Assembly (NCBI GenBank): GCA_034008185.1
Contig: CM067086.1
Span: forward strand, 37,053,007-37,117,006
Length of the DNA: 64,000 bases
Direction: 5' to 3'
From: Gorsachius magnificus
Lineage: Eukaryota > Chordata > Aves > Pelecaniformes > Ardeidae
Below are positions 38,001 to 52,129 of this stretch, one piece after another (position 1 is the first letter of the stretch; the number at the start of each line of letters is the position of its first letter). The notes below the pieces were generated by a model, which saw only the letters and a program-made list of their open reading frames with translations, had not been told where the DNA came from and did no database searches. A program made the translations under genes and the position numbers.

Positions 38001-41000
38001 ATGATGTCTTTACTTTTTACCATGAGATTTTATACACTGAAATGTTGCTGGAGGAAGCAAGTATTATGGCATAATATGCATTGGCTAGTCCAGAAGATAC
38101 CCCATATTTACTATCCATTAACACAAAATAATTACGGAAGTTAAAAAGGTGACCCATGTTTTTTGAGTAAAGCAACTGTTATTCTACTGGCAGGAAAGTA
38201 ACATAAAATTTTGTCAGAATGACTTTACTTCACTCTACATTTAATTGAAACTCTGAGTCGAGGTTAATTCTTGCACTGATTGCGTAATTACTGCTAATCT
38301 TAAATACTCTGTGTGTTTTTCATTTTTGTTAATAAGCTTCTTCATGATATGTTTTTTTAATGGTAAAACAAGTTGTTTGGTTTTTTTTCCCTACAGTATG
38401 GCCAAACTATGGACTGTTACAATTCTTAAAGTGATCTTGAAAGTTTACTTCATGAAGAAAGGGCAGAAATTGAATATTAGAAAAAAGAGGTGATAAAAGT
38501 TCTATTTTAAAGTAAATAGCTACTTTATGTATTATTTTAGTGTTTTCAGTGTAATTTCATCACAGTTCACTCTTTTTGGACAAATCTGGCATTCAGATCA
38601 GTGGAAATTTTGCTTAGAAAATGATCTTAATTACAATATTTTAATGAAGAAAACTACAGGTGATTTGTTGTAACTGTGATCTGGTTGGCAATGGGAGAAG
38701 GATTTAATTTTAACCTGAAATCTTTGAGAAGGGTAAGATGCTGTCTATTTGGAAAAATGAGTAAGGTGTATTTTCTTGCAATGAAACTAGAAAATTAAGA
38801 TTCAACATAATCAAAATAGTGATAAATGTAGATTACATTATTGGTGATGATGAATTACAGCCACTGCAGATGCTTATAGGAAATGTCCTGTTTAGTCCAC
38901 GCACATTTTTCTTCTTAGTTAAAATGTCAATGATGATTTTACCCCATCCTACAATCATTACCTTCCCCTAAATTACCACACTTCTTTTCATCTGGTTGGA
39001 TTATGTGATCCCTGTCTGAAATATTTAGTGAAGGAGAATATATGTTTAAAGTTAATCTGTAGCTGAAAATACTTGTTTTCAAATAAATTCCTTAAGAATG
39101 ATCACTAAATAATTTTCAAATGTCCTTTCATAAAAGCTGAGCTCATGCAGGGTAGTTAAGGGTATTACTGAAGGTCATCTTAATTTTAATTTCTAGTATT
39201 TGACTCTGAAATACCAAAAGATGTGGAGATTGTATGTTGGGTATGTCTTTTGTGTAGAAAATAATAAATATCTACTCCTACTTGGTGAACAGTTGCCTAT
39301 GCTGTAACACTAGCTATAAGAAGAAAAATAAATATTGCAATAAAAAATGGAACATTGTTGACAAAACCAAAAGAAATACTGACTTTCCTCGCTGGGCACA
39401 TTTAATAAGACTCTTTGTTTATGACCCCAAGGGGTGTCTTTATAATTGAATTTAAGTTTTAAGACCTGCTTTTTTAGGATATTCTTTTAAAGAGATTTTT
39501 TCTTTTAGTTTTAAGACATTATTTCTTTCTATGGAACCTGATTACATGTGAGAGAATCTCTGATGGCATAATATTTTTAAGGGAAGAAATTAGTATATAG
39601 GTTTTACTTGGTTACTTGATGGCCTCTCTGTTTTTATAACTGTAGGAAGTATAGATAATATTTTCAAAATGACTGTGAAGTGTCACTAGATACTGAGGAG
39701 TTAGGGACTAAAACCAAATAAACACTCTTGAAGCATGGACCTGTTTGTTCTACATTCCTTAGGCATCTTGTTTTGCTGTCTTCTGTGTTATCCACAGCCC
39801 CCCATTTTTTCTTTTCTTCTGTTGTTCTGCTTAAACAGTGATTGATAAGTTGTACTGCATACATATATCTGATGCTTTTTGTCCCTTTTTTTTTTTTGTT
39901 TTTGGAAGGCACAGTTTATTACAGAATATGTCATCCAATTAGGTGCATTAAACTACCTGGCATAGCTTTGTCTTCTCGGCTTTCTTCAGCTTGTGTGTTC
40001 CCTCACCAGGGTATCAGCACAAAGAAAGGATTAATGTGTATAGATATATAATATTTTGTAGAACTTGAGTTTAAACTGTGATATTTGTGATTTTATAGAG
40101 CTAGATAGCTGTTGATTTATAATTGCTTGGCTTATTTCATGATTCTTTCCCATTCATGTAATCATGTTTCATTCTGCTACAGTTTGTTTTATAAAGTCGA
40201 GTAATTCTTTTTTTCTTTCACATTCCTTAACTTTCTTTAGACCTCTACAGATTTCCAGTAGTTTCTATGTTTTTGTGCTACAGTAACCCTTTTTGCCACC
40301 TTCAGTATTATCCTCATCCTTTGGAGACTGGTCCCGTGTTCTTAGGGAAAGTCTATCAGTCATTATTTATCACCCACTTGTCATTGTGACTTATTCATTG
40401 CTTATATCACCATTCTCAAAAGTATTGCTCTACAGACATGGTGAACGGTGCTGTGAAGGAAAGATCAATAAATGCTTTCAAAGGAAGATTTACCTTGAGA
40501 CTTAGAACTTCTTTTTAATACTAAATCTGTGCTATTAGTTGTGAGATGGTTTTAATATTTTGACATTAAATACCCCGTTTCTCCAAATAGAAAGATGCTA
40601 TTGCGTTAACTAACTTTTGTGGAGCAGCATGACTTCAGCAGTTAAGTTGCATCGTGTTTAATTTTCCAATTTTCAATACTTAATGGCTTTTCCTGAATGC
40701 TTATCTTCTGAGCTGAAAATACACAGTTTCATTCCCTAGGAAAAAGTGATAAATCATTTATATAATAAACATTTGAAAAAAATGTATTGCATTTTAGAGA
40801 TACTGTCATGTGTAACACATGTAGCACAAAGAAAGGAGAGCCTTTGTTTGAAATCTTCATCAGCTGGAAAAAAAATTCTCCTTCTCCCCATTCCTAATTA
40901 AATTGCTTTGAGAGCTTGATGACCCATGCTGTCTTTCCAGAGCATCCAATTCCACATGATATGGTGACTTGACACCTTTTGAAAGGTGGTTGCTCTAGAA

Positions 41001-44000
41001 AGCTATGTGAATACATAATATTCAGTTTTACTGTACTAGTAGTAAATTCAGACAGCTGAGAATTTGAAAGTGGCAAGTGCATGATTTCATGTTCTCTTTT
41101 GTATTTTCTTGTACTTCAAATAAGCTGGAAAAGCAGATTGTAATATTAAAGATTATATCACAAAACTCATTAGAAGGAAACTAAACAAAAAGTTTTGCAT
41201 GGGTGTGTGATGTTTCCTACTTTTTTATTTCTTGATTCTGCAATGTTAATTTTTTCCAATATTTTTGAAGTGAAGATAAAAAGATCTAAAACATATGTGT
41301 GGTCACACACATGGTTTGGGCCAGGTGCTTGAGAAAGCTGGGAACCTAGAGTCTCCTTTGCAGTAGATACTTCTGCAGCCTGAAATGGAGGGACTACCAC
41401 GTCTAGTTGGCAGTCTGCTGCTATTTCATAGGTAGGAAATGGGTTCCATGGGCTAGACTTTTGTATTCATGAGATGATTGGGGGTTTCACTGGGAATTTT
41501 TGTTCGGTTGATTCCATCAGTTGGTAGGTATTCTTAGTGCTGTGTTATTATCTGCTGCTCCCAATACAGTTATATCAGTGTCATTCCAGCCTCAGAATAT
41601 TCATGTTCTTGGTAATTATTTTGCCAGGCTGTCAGAATTTTGGCTGCCAGAATATTCCTGGGAAATACAAGCTAAAGAGAGGGTTTGCCACGTTATGTAA
41701 TAAGCGTATAGTGTATTATAGAATAGGTATTACTCTTTCCTTGGCCATTGCTGCAGTAGAAATGCAAAATAATATACTTAAGTATTTTCAAAGATATGTG
41801 TAGCAGTCTCCAGTGTTAAAGTGTGTGTTAGGCAGTGCTGGTAGGTAGTGTCATGTACTCTATGTTAGCAGACTATTGGAGTAGCCTGCTCTATTCTCTT
41901 TTCTGTATCAGTAGTTAACCTGCTTCAAACTTAAGCATGAAGTCAAATTTGCAGAAACTTAAGAAGTCTTCCACGTGTTAGACTTTCTGTATTTTGAACA
42001 AAGCAATATATCATGTGTAAAAAAAACCAAATCCTTAAACCTATAAGAAATTCAGAAGCAGGAGGATTCTTGCTTCCAGGCTTGTTTTCAGTCAGTGGTC
42101 TGGCACACTGGTTCATAGCAAGTGTTGTTCAACTCCTAGTTTCTGGGAAGTTTTCTTTCAGTCACTTCTGAAATCTGTCAGATTTTTTTTTTTCCCCTGC
42201 TCCATTTAGCAATCTCTGAGCGTCTATTTGGGATATACTAAGAGGACAGCGCAATTGCAATCTGCTTATAAAATACTGTAGCTGAAGAAATGAGGACTAA
42301 ACTATGTTTAAGTGATTATGCGAGGATTACATAAGAAAGTTTGTTCTGCCCCTGCATCCTATTCTCTCGTTCAACTAACTTGCAGTTTTCTGGTAAGATG
42401 GCAGACAGGTTTTCAGTTTTTATATATACATTATGCCTTTGGATGCATTTTTTTTGAGAAGTATATTTAGAAACTTCCATTGAGAAACACTTCTATATCA
42501 GAAGGTCTCAGTTCTTCAAAGTTGATCTTTAGGTTTTAAGTTGTCTTGGTTCCTTCTGAGTGGAAAGTATTAGCATTTACAGTCTCCCCTTTGAACTGAA
42601 ACCACACCAAATGCATCCATATTTAGGTTCCTCCCCAAGCCTTTTGTTGTTTCTTCCTTGTCTAGAAGATGCTCCGTCCATACTTAATTAGAATAGAAGT
42701 TTTCACTTGATTAATTATGCAATTGTGTCTTTATTAGGCAAGGGTCATGTAACACTTAACTTCTTATTTCAGCAAAATGTGGAACTTTGGTCACTTGTTG
42801 GTATGTTTCAGTAGTTGGCGTGTTTGACAGGATGTTGCATTATTGTCAGTATGTACATTTGAAACATATGAAATACAATTAACAAATTAGGTTGAATGTA
42901 TCTTGTTAGCAACTCTCAACTGAGACCATGCTTCCAGGTCTCATGTTATTTGAGTACTTCAAATGAAAATAGGTTTGGGATCCTTGACCTCTTCCTCCCA
43001 AGCATACAATCACAGCAACTGTATGATAATGTACTATGAAGCATGAAAAGGAGACACCAGTTTAAAACACTGAGACCATGAAAACTTCTCAGTTTAAAAA
43101 ATAACTTCTCAATAAAACAGTAGCAATTCATGTTGAAAGCCTGATATAAATATTTTACTTCTGTTAAATAGGACAAAAATATTTGTGGGAAGGCCGTCAC
43201 ACTTATTTTATTCTTTGTAACAAGTAAGAAAGCTCAATAGTGGGCAGCCCATTGTGCAAGTGAGTGCTCTGAGAACTGGAAGGGGACTGAAACCTTAATG
43301 AATATGAATGGACCTGAACTTCCACCATCTATAAACATTTCTAATGTCCTTGTCCCTATCTGTCTGTGGATTTTGGTTTAGTTTTGTTTTTTTTTAAACT
43401 GTCTTTTTATGTCACACAGTTTGTGTTGGACTACACTCGGAGATGGTTACTTGGCTGGTAGATTCTTTGGTGAACAAAATACTTCTGCTTTTAATAAAAA
43501 GCTGTTTTCCTTTTCCTTTTATCTTGTTGCTACAGTACACAGTCACTTATGCCAAGGCCACAGGTCATGGTAAGTACATATTTGCAATTTTAGATGTATC
43601 CGTCCTCTGAAACTTCAATTTCTGCGTAAAACAACCTTAGTAAATAATTGTAGCACCTTGATTAGCAAAGAGGCATATGACTAGGAACCCGCAGTATAAA
43701 ATTAGTGCATATACCTTTCAACAAAGCATTCTGAAGATACTTTTTTAGTTTGGTCAACAAACAATTTGGGAAATTCTGATTCAAGCAATGTTGTCTTCTA
43801 AATTTAAATAGTCAGTTTGTTCTTAATCTCGGAGAATACCATAACAATCTGCCTGCAATTGAGGAGTGAGAGAGGAGGAGTGTTAAAGGAAGATATGCAT
43901 TCTCTTCTCTGTGATGCAGTTACCTGCTGGCAATACCAGAAACCTTAAAGTCACATTTTTAAAGATGGGAAAACTGGATGGTACAGGGAAAATGCTGTTG

Positions 44001-44328
44001 GCTTTAAGCAGAGAAGGTACCAAAGAGATCTTTGATGCTGTACATAAGTGATTTTATCTTTCTTGCTATCAATTTCATATTAAAGCAGCACATACAGTAA
44101 TACTTCTCTTCAACAGAATATTCTTTGGATTGTACTTTAAGTCTAAACTAATGTTTTGCATTTTATTAAATCTCAAAAAAAAAAGGAGAAAAGAGCTGAA
44201 CAGATGAACAGTGATCAAATGTATACTTTATCTTAACACTTTTTATATTTTCTTTGATTTTTTTAATGTTTACTCATGGCTAGGGTGGGTTATAGGAATG
44301 GAAGAACTAAGAAATGTTGGAGGTTTGG

Positions 44329-44348
44329 TTTTTTTTTTTTTTTTTTTT
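44329..44348. repeat. Poly(T) run, 20 bases
   Basis: Uninterrupted run of 20 T in intron 3, equal to a poly(A) run on the minus strand. No retrocopy body is recognisable on the minus strand just above it. Confidence 0.85.
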
Positions 44349-45787
44349 AAAAGCATATATTGAAGGATATTGGGATTTAGAAGAAGAGAACAAAAGGTAT
44401 ACCTTAATCTATCTTCCTTTCTTGTTCCACAACTGGACCCTACATCACCTGTTCTTTGCTTTTGGAATAGGTTCAGGATCAATTTAGTTGACAGTTTTCT
44501 CTCTGGCGGGGTTCTTGATTTTTCTTTTCAATGTTTTCTTGCCTATACCTTTTCATGATATTGTTTTTCTGCATACTTTTCTCTATTTTTACTCTCAGAT
44601 TCCTTTCCTTACTCTATCTCTCTGTTGCTAAGCATTGGCCTGCATTTAATCTTGCTATCACCCCAGCAAGCTGTTTTTTTTTTCTTATTTTCTAAAATAT
44701 TGCTAACCTGCCAACTTGTCTCTCTCATTCACCATGCCTTCATTTTCATGTACCCTTTCTGGCAGTCTCATGATGACTAGGATCATGTCTTCCTTTGGGA
44801 AGGAAAGCCTCACTTTAACCCAATTGGCAGGAATAGAAAGTAATTTTCTTCTCCCCCATATTCAGGCACACATTTGCTTTCAGATTTTAAGGGGGCATAA
44901 TGGCTACACTCTGAAAGCAACCTAAGGCTACAGCCCTATAGACAGTATGAGATGTCAGAACTTCACAGGACTTAAAATATATTTCATATTTATGCAAGCT
45001 AATAAAAATAAAGCAGGATGGAACAGATTTTATGATAAAATTAAGAGGTCTTGGCATTTTGTAACAAATTTTTCATGCTAAGCATTAGAGTAAGGAAGGT
45101 GGTTTTTTCTGTAATTTTTCTCATCATTATTCCGTTATAAAAATATCCACTGAAAGCTTTACCTTGCGATATATTTCTCTTTTGTTTTTGCTTTTATGTG
45201 CTGATATTTTCTGGTTTTATCTTTTGCCATTTCTTTGGCACTTTCTCATCCGTAATTCCTTTCTGTTTCTTCCAATCTCCTTCTGAATATCCTTCCTTTC
45301 AGTTACTTCTTAAAGGCAGATCCTCAAGCCACCCTTTCTTTCTGCTACCCAAATACTCTCTATCTTGGAGAAATAAGCTTCTAATTATCCTTCCTAAGGT
45401 GTAGTGTTCTTGTCAGCAGGGGTTGGGGCAGTGTTGCTTGCACATATTGTCATGTCCTGAAGGTTTTCCACTTACAGCTTTACCTGGATTTATGGTAAGT
45501 TAGGCTTTATTTGAATCTGATGGTTTAGGACCTGATTCATACTGGGTTGTCTTGTTCCTGGTGTAAGGAATGTTGTATTTTGTTTCAGAAGCATCAGACT
45601 TCTGTAAAATGGGAGTTGTGGACCAGATTTGCCTAGAATACTCATGCAAGAATAGATGGGCTCCACTGGCAGTTTTCAGTGCAAAAGCTTAATGAAGTTT
45701 TCATGTTTTGGCCATCCATTTCTATAGATAAGTACTAGAGCCTTATTGTGAAGCTGATTTGCAATCAACCAACCAAAATGCAGAATC

Positions 45788-45840
45788 TCCTATGCACATC
45801 AAGAAAAGAAAGGGGGCATTCCTTCCTATGCACATCAAGA
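45788..45840 (+). repeat. Direct repeat, two exact 17-base copies
   Basis: TCCTATGCACATCAAGA occurs exactly at 45788-45804 and again at 45824-45840, a 36-base period, with unrelated sequence between the copies. Similarity does not extend beyond the 17 bases, so this is either a small local duplication or a pair of flanking repeats around a 19-base insert. Confidence 0.85.
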
Positions 45841-47166
45841 CTCCTGGAAGAGACAGAGTGTATACTCTGTTCCCTGCTCTCACAGAAGGAACAGTGTCAG
45901 TGGTTCCCAGAGAGGCTGGGGCTGTTAATCCCTGGCCAGGCTTGCACTGTCCTTAAAAGTAGAACTCAGGATGCTCTTGGACCAGGAGTCATGGAGAGTC
46001 TTTAATTGCCTGGTCAGTTTGCAAAGGAGTTGGCTTTTGTTGGGTAAAGCCAGGCAGTGAAGTCAGGAGGCCAAGGTAAATCCTTTCCAAATGTCTCAAT
46101 AACAGGCATGCTGAGGAACCCTCTTAAAATAAGACAGAAAACACTCCTCCTTAGAGGTTTGTGAGACTTGATTTTGTTAGGGTTTTTTTTTGGGGGTGGT
46201 GGTGTGTTATCTATAGTTACTGTGAATCTGCCTTAATTTGATAGAGGACATTGCCTATTCCTGAAGATTTCTTTAGTAAACTGCTCAGAGCAGGAAGTAT
46301 TTATGACAGGAATTTGATACCTTAAAAATTCTGCATTTTAATGGACAGGTAATGGCATTAAGGTCTCAGCTAACACATAAAGCACAGTGAAATAGAGGAG
46401 AATGGAATGTGGTGTTTGCAAGTGTCTTACAGCCTGATCTTTAGCTATGGGACTCAATGTGGAAATTACTAAGTGATATTTTGTGGGCTCTTATCATTCC
46501 AGTTGATTAGGTTGCAGAATGGTCCCTTTCTGACCTGGAATATCTAAAAATCTTTGTAACAAAAGCAGTAAAGAAAGTAGGAGTTCTGCTGAGTGCTTTT
46601 GTTGAGTAAGCACCTTTTCCATAATCGCAAGAAATCTTGAAGTGTATTGTTTATTCAGTATTGTAAATTATATTTGTTAGAAACAAAACGATAGACCATC
46701 AGAAGGTATTGAAAATGCAGGTCAAACTAAGAAAAAAGCAGGGACATCTCATGCCTATACATTGTTGAAGCTTGGTTTCCTTTAAGTACCTTTTTATTTA
46801 ATTTGTATGCAAGAGGAGACAAGATTAAAAAAGAACAAAGAAACAACATTCAGTCCTATTAGTTAGTGGTTGCCTATGTTGCAATTTATGTAGGTTTCCC
46901 TTAAAGTAGAATTCAGACCGAATTTCAAAGTCTCAGCAGAAGTTGCAAAGTATTTCTTAGCTGTCATTGTTCCAGGCGTGTGCACTTCATGCAAGGCAAG
47001 TCATTAGGAGTTGGAGCATTTGCTTTGAAATAGATTTTCTGGTTAAACTTAGAAATGAACATAATTTAAAAGCAGTAGGCCCATCACTTTTAATTTGACT
47101 TAGTTTGCTGAACTCTTTTTATAATGGATTAATATCTATTTTTATATTTTATTTTCTAAAATGTGT

Positions 47167-47192
47167 ATAGTGGTTACAATATTAACCACTAT
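47167..47192. repeat. Perfect hairpin, 10-base arms
   Basis: ATAGTGGTTA (47167-47176) and TAACCACTAT (47183-47192) are exact reverse complements around a six-base CAATAT loop. Confidence 0.85.
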
Positions 47193-47517
47193 GTCTAACT
47201 ACGTCTAGTTTTTTACTTAGTAATTGTCTTTTGGGGTTTGTTTACTTACGCATCAGGGATAATTGCAGTATCTGTTATCTTAGAATAATTTTGTCAAGCA
47301 CCTATTTAATCTTTCTAATATGACGCTTGCAAAAAAATCTTTTAGGCAGACTAGTTAGAATCTATGGAATGAGAATCCTCTTTTAATGGAAAACTGATTT
47401 TTATTATTAGTGTTTTACCTGCTGAGCTTTGATTTCTGGTGTGATTGACCATGATACTGAATACAAAATCAGCTCAAATTTTTCTTTTTGAAGCCTTCAT
47501 AGTGCATCCCGTTAAGT

Positions 47518-47543
47518 GGGGTTCCTCTGGGGATGGGCGGGGG
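47518..47543 (+). other. Canonical G-quadruplex motif
   Basis: Four G runs lie close together on the sense strand: GGGG (47518-47521), GGGG (47529-47532), GGG (47535-47537) and GGGGG (47539-47543), with loops of 7, 2 and 1 bases. This meets the usual G3+N1-7 rule and is unusual for the AT-rich intron around it. Whether it folds in DNA or in the pre-mRNA is not known. Confidence 0.7.
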
Positions 47544-50500
47544 TGGCGGCTACAGTGCTCCTCCAAACCGCTATTACCTGTTATGAGTCTTGCTAAGCTT
47601 CTCTTCTTCTAACATTGAAAATATGGGATTTTTCGGTTAGAAAATGGTGAATAAGTTTCCCCATGTTTGAATGTAGCTGCTTTCAGATTTGCCTGAGGAT
47701 TAACATCATTTAGCTTTGCATTTCCAGAATTAAATACTGCAAACGACCTCTCCTTTTCCCATGTAGCTTTTAAAGATCCCAGTGATGCAGAATCAAGATT
47801 GATTAACTGAACAGTAAATGAAGGCAGAGAATAAGAAAATGTAGCTGTGAATTCACATATTATGAAAGAATAATGACAAAATTACTGATATAGTCAGATA
47901 AATTAACTACTGTGCCATTGGTACTGTGGTTTACGGTAGCACTCTACAGGGAAAGGAAAGAGAGGAGAGTGGTTGTGTTGTTTGCATTCTGCCTTTATTC
48001 ATACCTGACAAAGAACAGTAAACATTAGCTCTAATGATGAAGTAATCTGTATCGTAACAATAAATAATTAGCATAGCACTGATTTCACAAAGACTTCTCA
48101 GGTGTTTACGTACCACTGGTTATTCAATTTGATTAGCGTTTGCTGTTAATGAACAGTCTTCCATTAGAGACACAGATGTAGAAGTCATTGCAATTGATGA
48201 CGTCTTCCAAAATTCAACCCATAATTCACACGCAGCATGGATAGAACGTGATTATTTAGCACTTTCAAAGAAGTCTAATTTTTTTATTTTATGGTAATAC
48301 TGTTATTTTCAGTAAAGCAGCCGATACTCAAGTAATTTGAACACTATTCCTGCTGTTTTATTGTATTGTAATATAAACATAAATGCAGTGTTAAAAGCTA
48401 TACCAATGGTGTCAGACTCCTTAAGGACTTGAGAAAACTGTCATAACTTCTAAAATAACTGATAATCGTTTGTGGGTCAAAAAGAGCAACATGCTGTATT
48501 GCTTAGCTTTCTGCTTTCTTTTTCTCAAGGTTTGTCTGAGATTTAATTTTATGTGAAGTACACAAAACACTGTCAGTGAAACATTATCACTTTGTAAAAG
48601 CTGTTTAGAATATGGTCTGGCACAAAATGTGCAGAAAATTAAAAAAGAATACTCCCAACTTTTTGCGTAGGGCTGAGTTGTATATATTATTTGAAATTGT
48701 GGCCAAAACCAGTATATGTGAATGTGACTCTGTCCTGGTATTTGCAAAATAAGCCTAAAGCTACAAACTTATATTTTAAAATTTAAAATTTTATTAATAA
48801 ATATATATGTATAGCATTAAATAGAAAAAATGTATACATTTCATATACGTGGTTTTGTGTCTGTCCATGTATACGTATTTGTATGTGCATACATACATAG
48901 CTCTTTACAGTTCTGAGAAGGGTTTTTTTTTGTCCTATCCATTTCACAATATTTCCATTTAAATGCATATTTTGATTTTTCTTCTGAGACTAGGTGGAAT
49001 GCCTTTCCATTACACTACTAAAAGAATAATCCACTTTAACACAATATTTCTCCCTAAAGGGATGGTCTTTTCTAGTCATATGATATTATTTTTCAAAGAA
49101 TGATATTAACATTCATGACGTAGTGATTTTATCTTGATTCAAAAGATGTTTTGTTCTGTTACTAAAAAGATTAAGGGGTGTCTTTTGTATCCTGCTGCTA
49201 AAAATACCTCAAAAGCAAGGAAATCTGAAAATCTCCCAAACCCAAGACTATCTGCATGTTCTTTGTTAGAGATGAGGTATTAGTAAAATTCAGAGTACAA
49301 AATTTAGAGGTGATAAAAATGCGTGGCAGATTTATAGAGTTTAAAAGAAAAAAGAAAGAAAACATTCCAAGGGAAGTAAATTGGGAAGAAAATAATCCTT
49401 TAATCTGCATTTATAAACACCCTTGTACACAAATGTATCTTTCAAAAAGTTGAACTTAAGAAAAGGTGCATGTTTCTAGTGATGTAATCCCTTGGCATTT
49501 AAAACCAGAAATCTTTAGTATGCTGTCCTCAGAAGTTTATGAAAGATGCATCGATAATACAGAATGATGGAGCTGCTAATTTTTGATCAGAATGCTACAG
49601 CTTTTAAGCTTATTAAAATTTAAAGGTGTTGAGAGATCAAATTAAATTACGCTGCAATTGCAAAGGATGGGAGGAAGGGTGAAAGCATGTGCAGGTTTTT
49701 CCAGCTAGTTGTGCAGAGCCCTGCCATGCCTAATACAGTAGACTGGTAAGAAGGAGCATGGTGGGACATGGTCAGACGGATGTGCCGTGCCCCTGAGTGT
49801 CCTGTCCTTCAGCTGGCACATCAGTTCACTGAGGGGCTCATCCTACATGCTCAAGCTTTTACAGTTGGCCATTTCTTAGTATAGAAAACATGACAAGAGG
49901 GTTTAAAACCTTTGAAATCAAAGGAAAAGTTGGGGTTTTGTTTTTTGCTTTCTTTTTCTAAAATCAGTTTGAGGAACAATAATGACATGATCAGGTATTC
50001 ATTGTGTTGTATCACCAAGTTGTTTTCTTAAGTGTAACAGTCTTTCCCTACCATCTATATTACATGAAAGCAATACTTTTGCAGCTTTTTTAAAAGGTTA
50101 ATCAATTAACTGTATTATATTCAGTAGTTTTTTAATAAATAGCTTTATCTTTTTTCAGAGTTATGTTTAGTTAAAACCTTTAATTTAATGAATAATTGTA
50201 GTGCATATTCTTATATTCCGATAGATTTCAACTTTTTTTTAGCTAGGTGGTTTCACACTATTAACACTATTTTTCTTCTTCCCCTTTTGTCTAAGTATTT
50301 TTAATATCCATAACTTTGTTTTGTAATTGGGAGTGTAAGGTAGCTGAAATGTTCAAAATTACCACACCCAGATTTATCAAAGCTGTTCATAATCACAAAG
50401 GCCTTGTTTTTACTGTCTATCGAAGTGGTCTATGCTAGGAATGAATTAAAAAATATTGATGGGCTGAACAGAGCTTTAAATAACAAAATGCTTGATGTTT

Positions 50501-52042
50501 AATTCTGGTATATAATATAAGGGAGAAGATCTTGGAATGTATTCTCAGATTAAGCATGTTATTCTTTTGTATGGTGTATGAGCATGTAGTTTTAACTACA
50601 CTTAGTTCATATTGAACTATATTAATGGTAGGTTTAATGTTCAGCAATTTTATCTAAAGGCAGGTTTTATCTCTCTTAGTGCTGGATGCGTTGGCTATTG
50701 TGGAAAGTTAGTTTAAGCCACTGAAACTGCCAGAGCCTAACAATCATAAAATAAATGTATAATTTTATATGCTTGGGTCTGATCATTTTAGGCATGTGGT
50801 TCAGGTGGAATGCTTTGAACATAGGAGGCTTCCTTCAGAGACTTCCCTGAAATGACAAAAGGCCTCTGATGGGTGACTGTCCTTTGTCAGTTGGCTGGGA
50901 TAAGACCTCAAGGTGGTTGCATTGACCGCAGCTGCACAGCTTATGTGAGATAAGTTACTCAGAGGCCTGTTTTTATAACTGAAGGTTTAAATCTGTATGC
51001 TATGTATTTATATTACTGAATTGAAACTATTACCATTGAAACGACATTCTTTATTCATTTTTTGTAAATTATTTTAACAGTATGTTTTAAAATGTGGTAT
51101 TTCTATAATTGTGAAAAGAAAAAGGTTTTTTTTTGCAAACTGTACTACACTTAATTACAGTCCATATCTTGCAAAATAAAAAAATCAGTATTTTTCAGTA
51201 AACTATTGTTGTTGTAAATGAAAGATAAGCCACCCTTAAACAGCTATTGCTTTTTGTCATTCTAGTTCATTACGTAATGACCTTGTGCATTTTACAGACC
51301 TTCTTTATAAACATAGCTCTTACAGCTGTATACCAAAACTGCAATAAAGTTATCATTAGTTTTTCATCAGTGAGAGCAAATCGTGTAGTCCAGCATTAGT
51401 ACTGTATTTCTTATTATTGCAAGGAGATGTAAAGTTACTGCTTAGCAATGGGGTCTGGTCAGGTTTTGGGTTTTTTTTTTTTTTTGCTTGTTTTTAACTC
51501 GGAAAAGCCCCAGTGCAAAATACAGGCAGCACCTTACGCAACTGTATTCAGAAGTGCCGGAGGAATACAGAATCTTTATAAGGCTTCCTGGTAGGGTCAC
51601 ATTTGCACTGTTTTTTCTTGGGCCATAGTCTTTGTGTTCATGGCAGGATTTTCCACAACTGGAAACTAATTGTTAATGATTGGACAGATGTGGGTGGTAA
51701 TTTTGAATTGCACATCAGAATTTTGGTTTAGCAAACAGTCCATTTATTTTTCATATGTCTGAGACTTACCAGAGTTTTAATTTTTCATTCCAAGTTGCAT
51801 GGAATGCAAATTATACCTGTATCATAGAAGTAATAGATTCATTCTACTGCAATCTGATACTATGCTGTGGGATGCTTCATTGTTTCCGTTGATAAGCAAC
51901 TGCAATATAGCTTAATATTTATCTTCCATGAATTGAATTGATTTTTTGGATGGACTTAAGCGAAAACATAGACCTATTTTGAGGCATTAGATATCCTTTA
52001 GTGCTAAGTGAATTCTGTCACTGATAATTGTGATTCTCTAAC

Positions 52043-52129
52043 AAAAAAAAAAAAAAAAGAAAAAAAAAAAAAAACTCAGGAGAAGGAATAGAAGCTTAGG
52101 TAGTATCTTTTTTTTTTTTTTTTTTTTTT
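52043..52129. repeat. Oligo(A) tract followed by oligo(T) tract
   Basis: A run of 16 A, one G and 15 A (52043-52074) is followed 33 bases later by 22 T (52108-52129). The two can pair as an A:T stem. No retroelement body is recognisable between or beside them. Confidence 0.85.
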
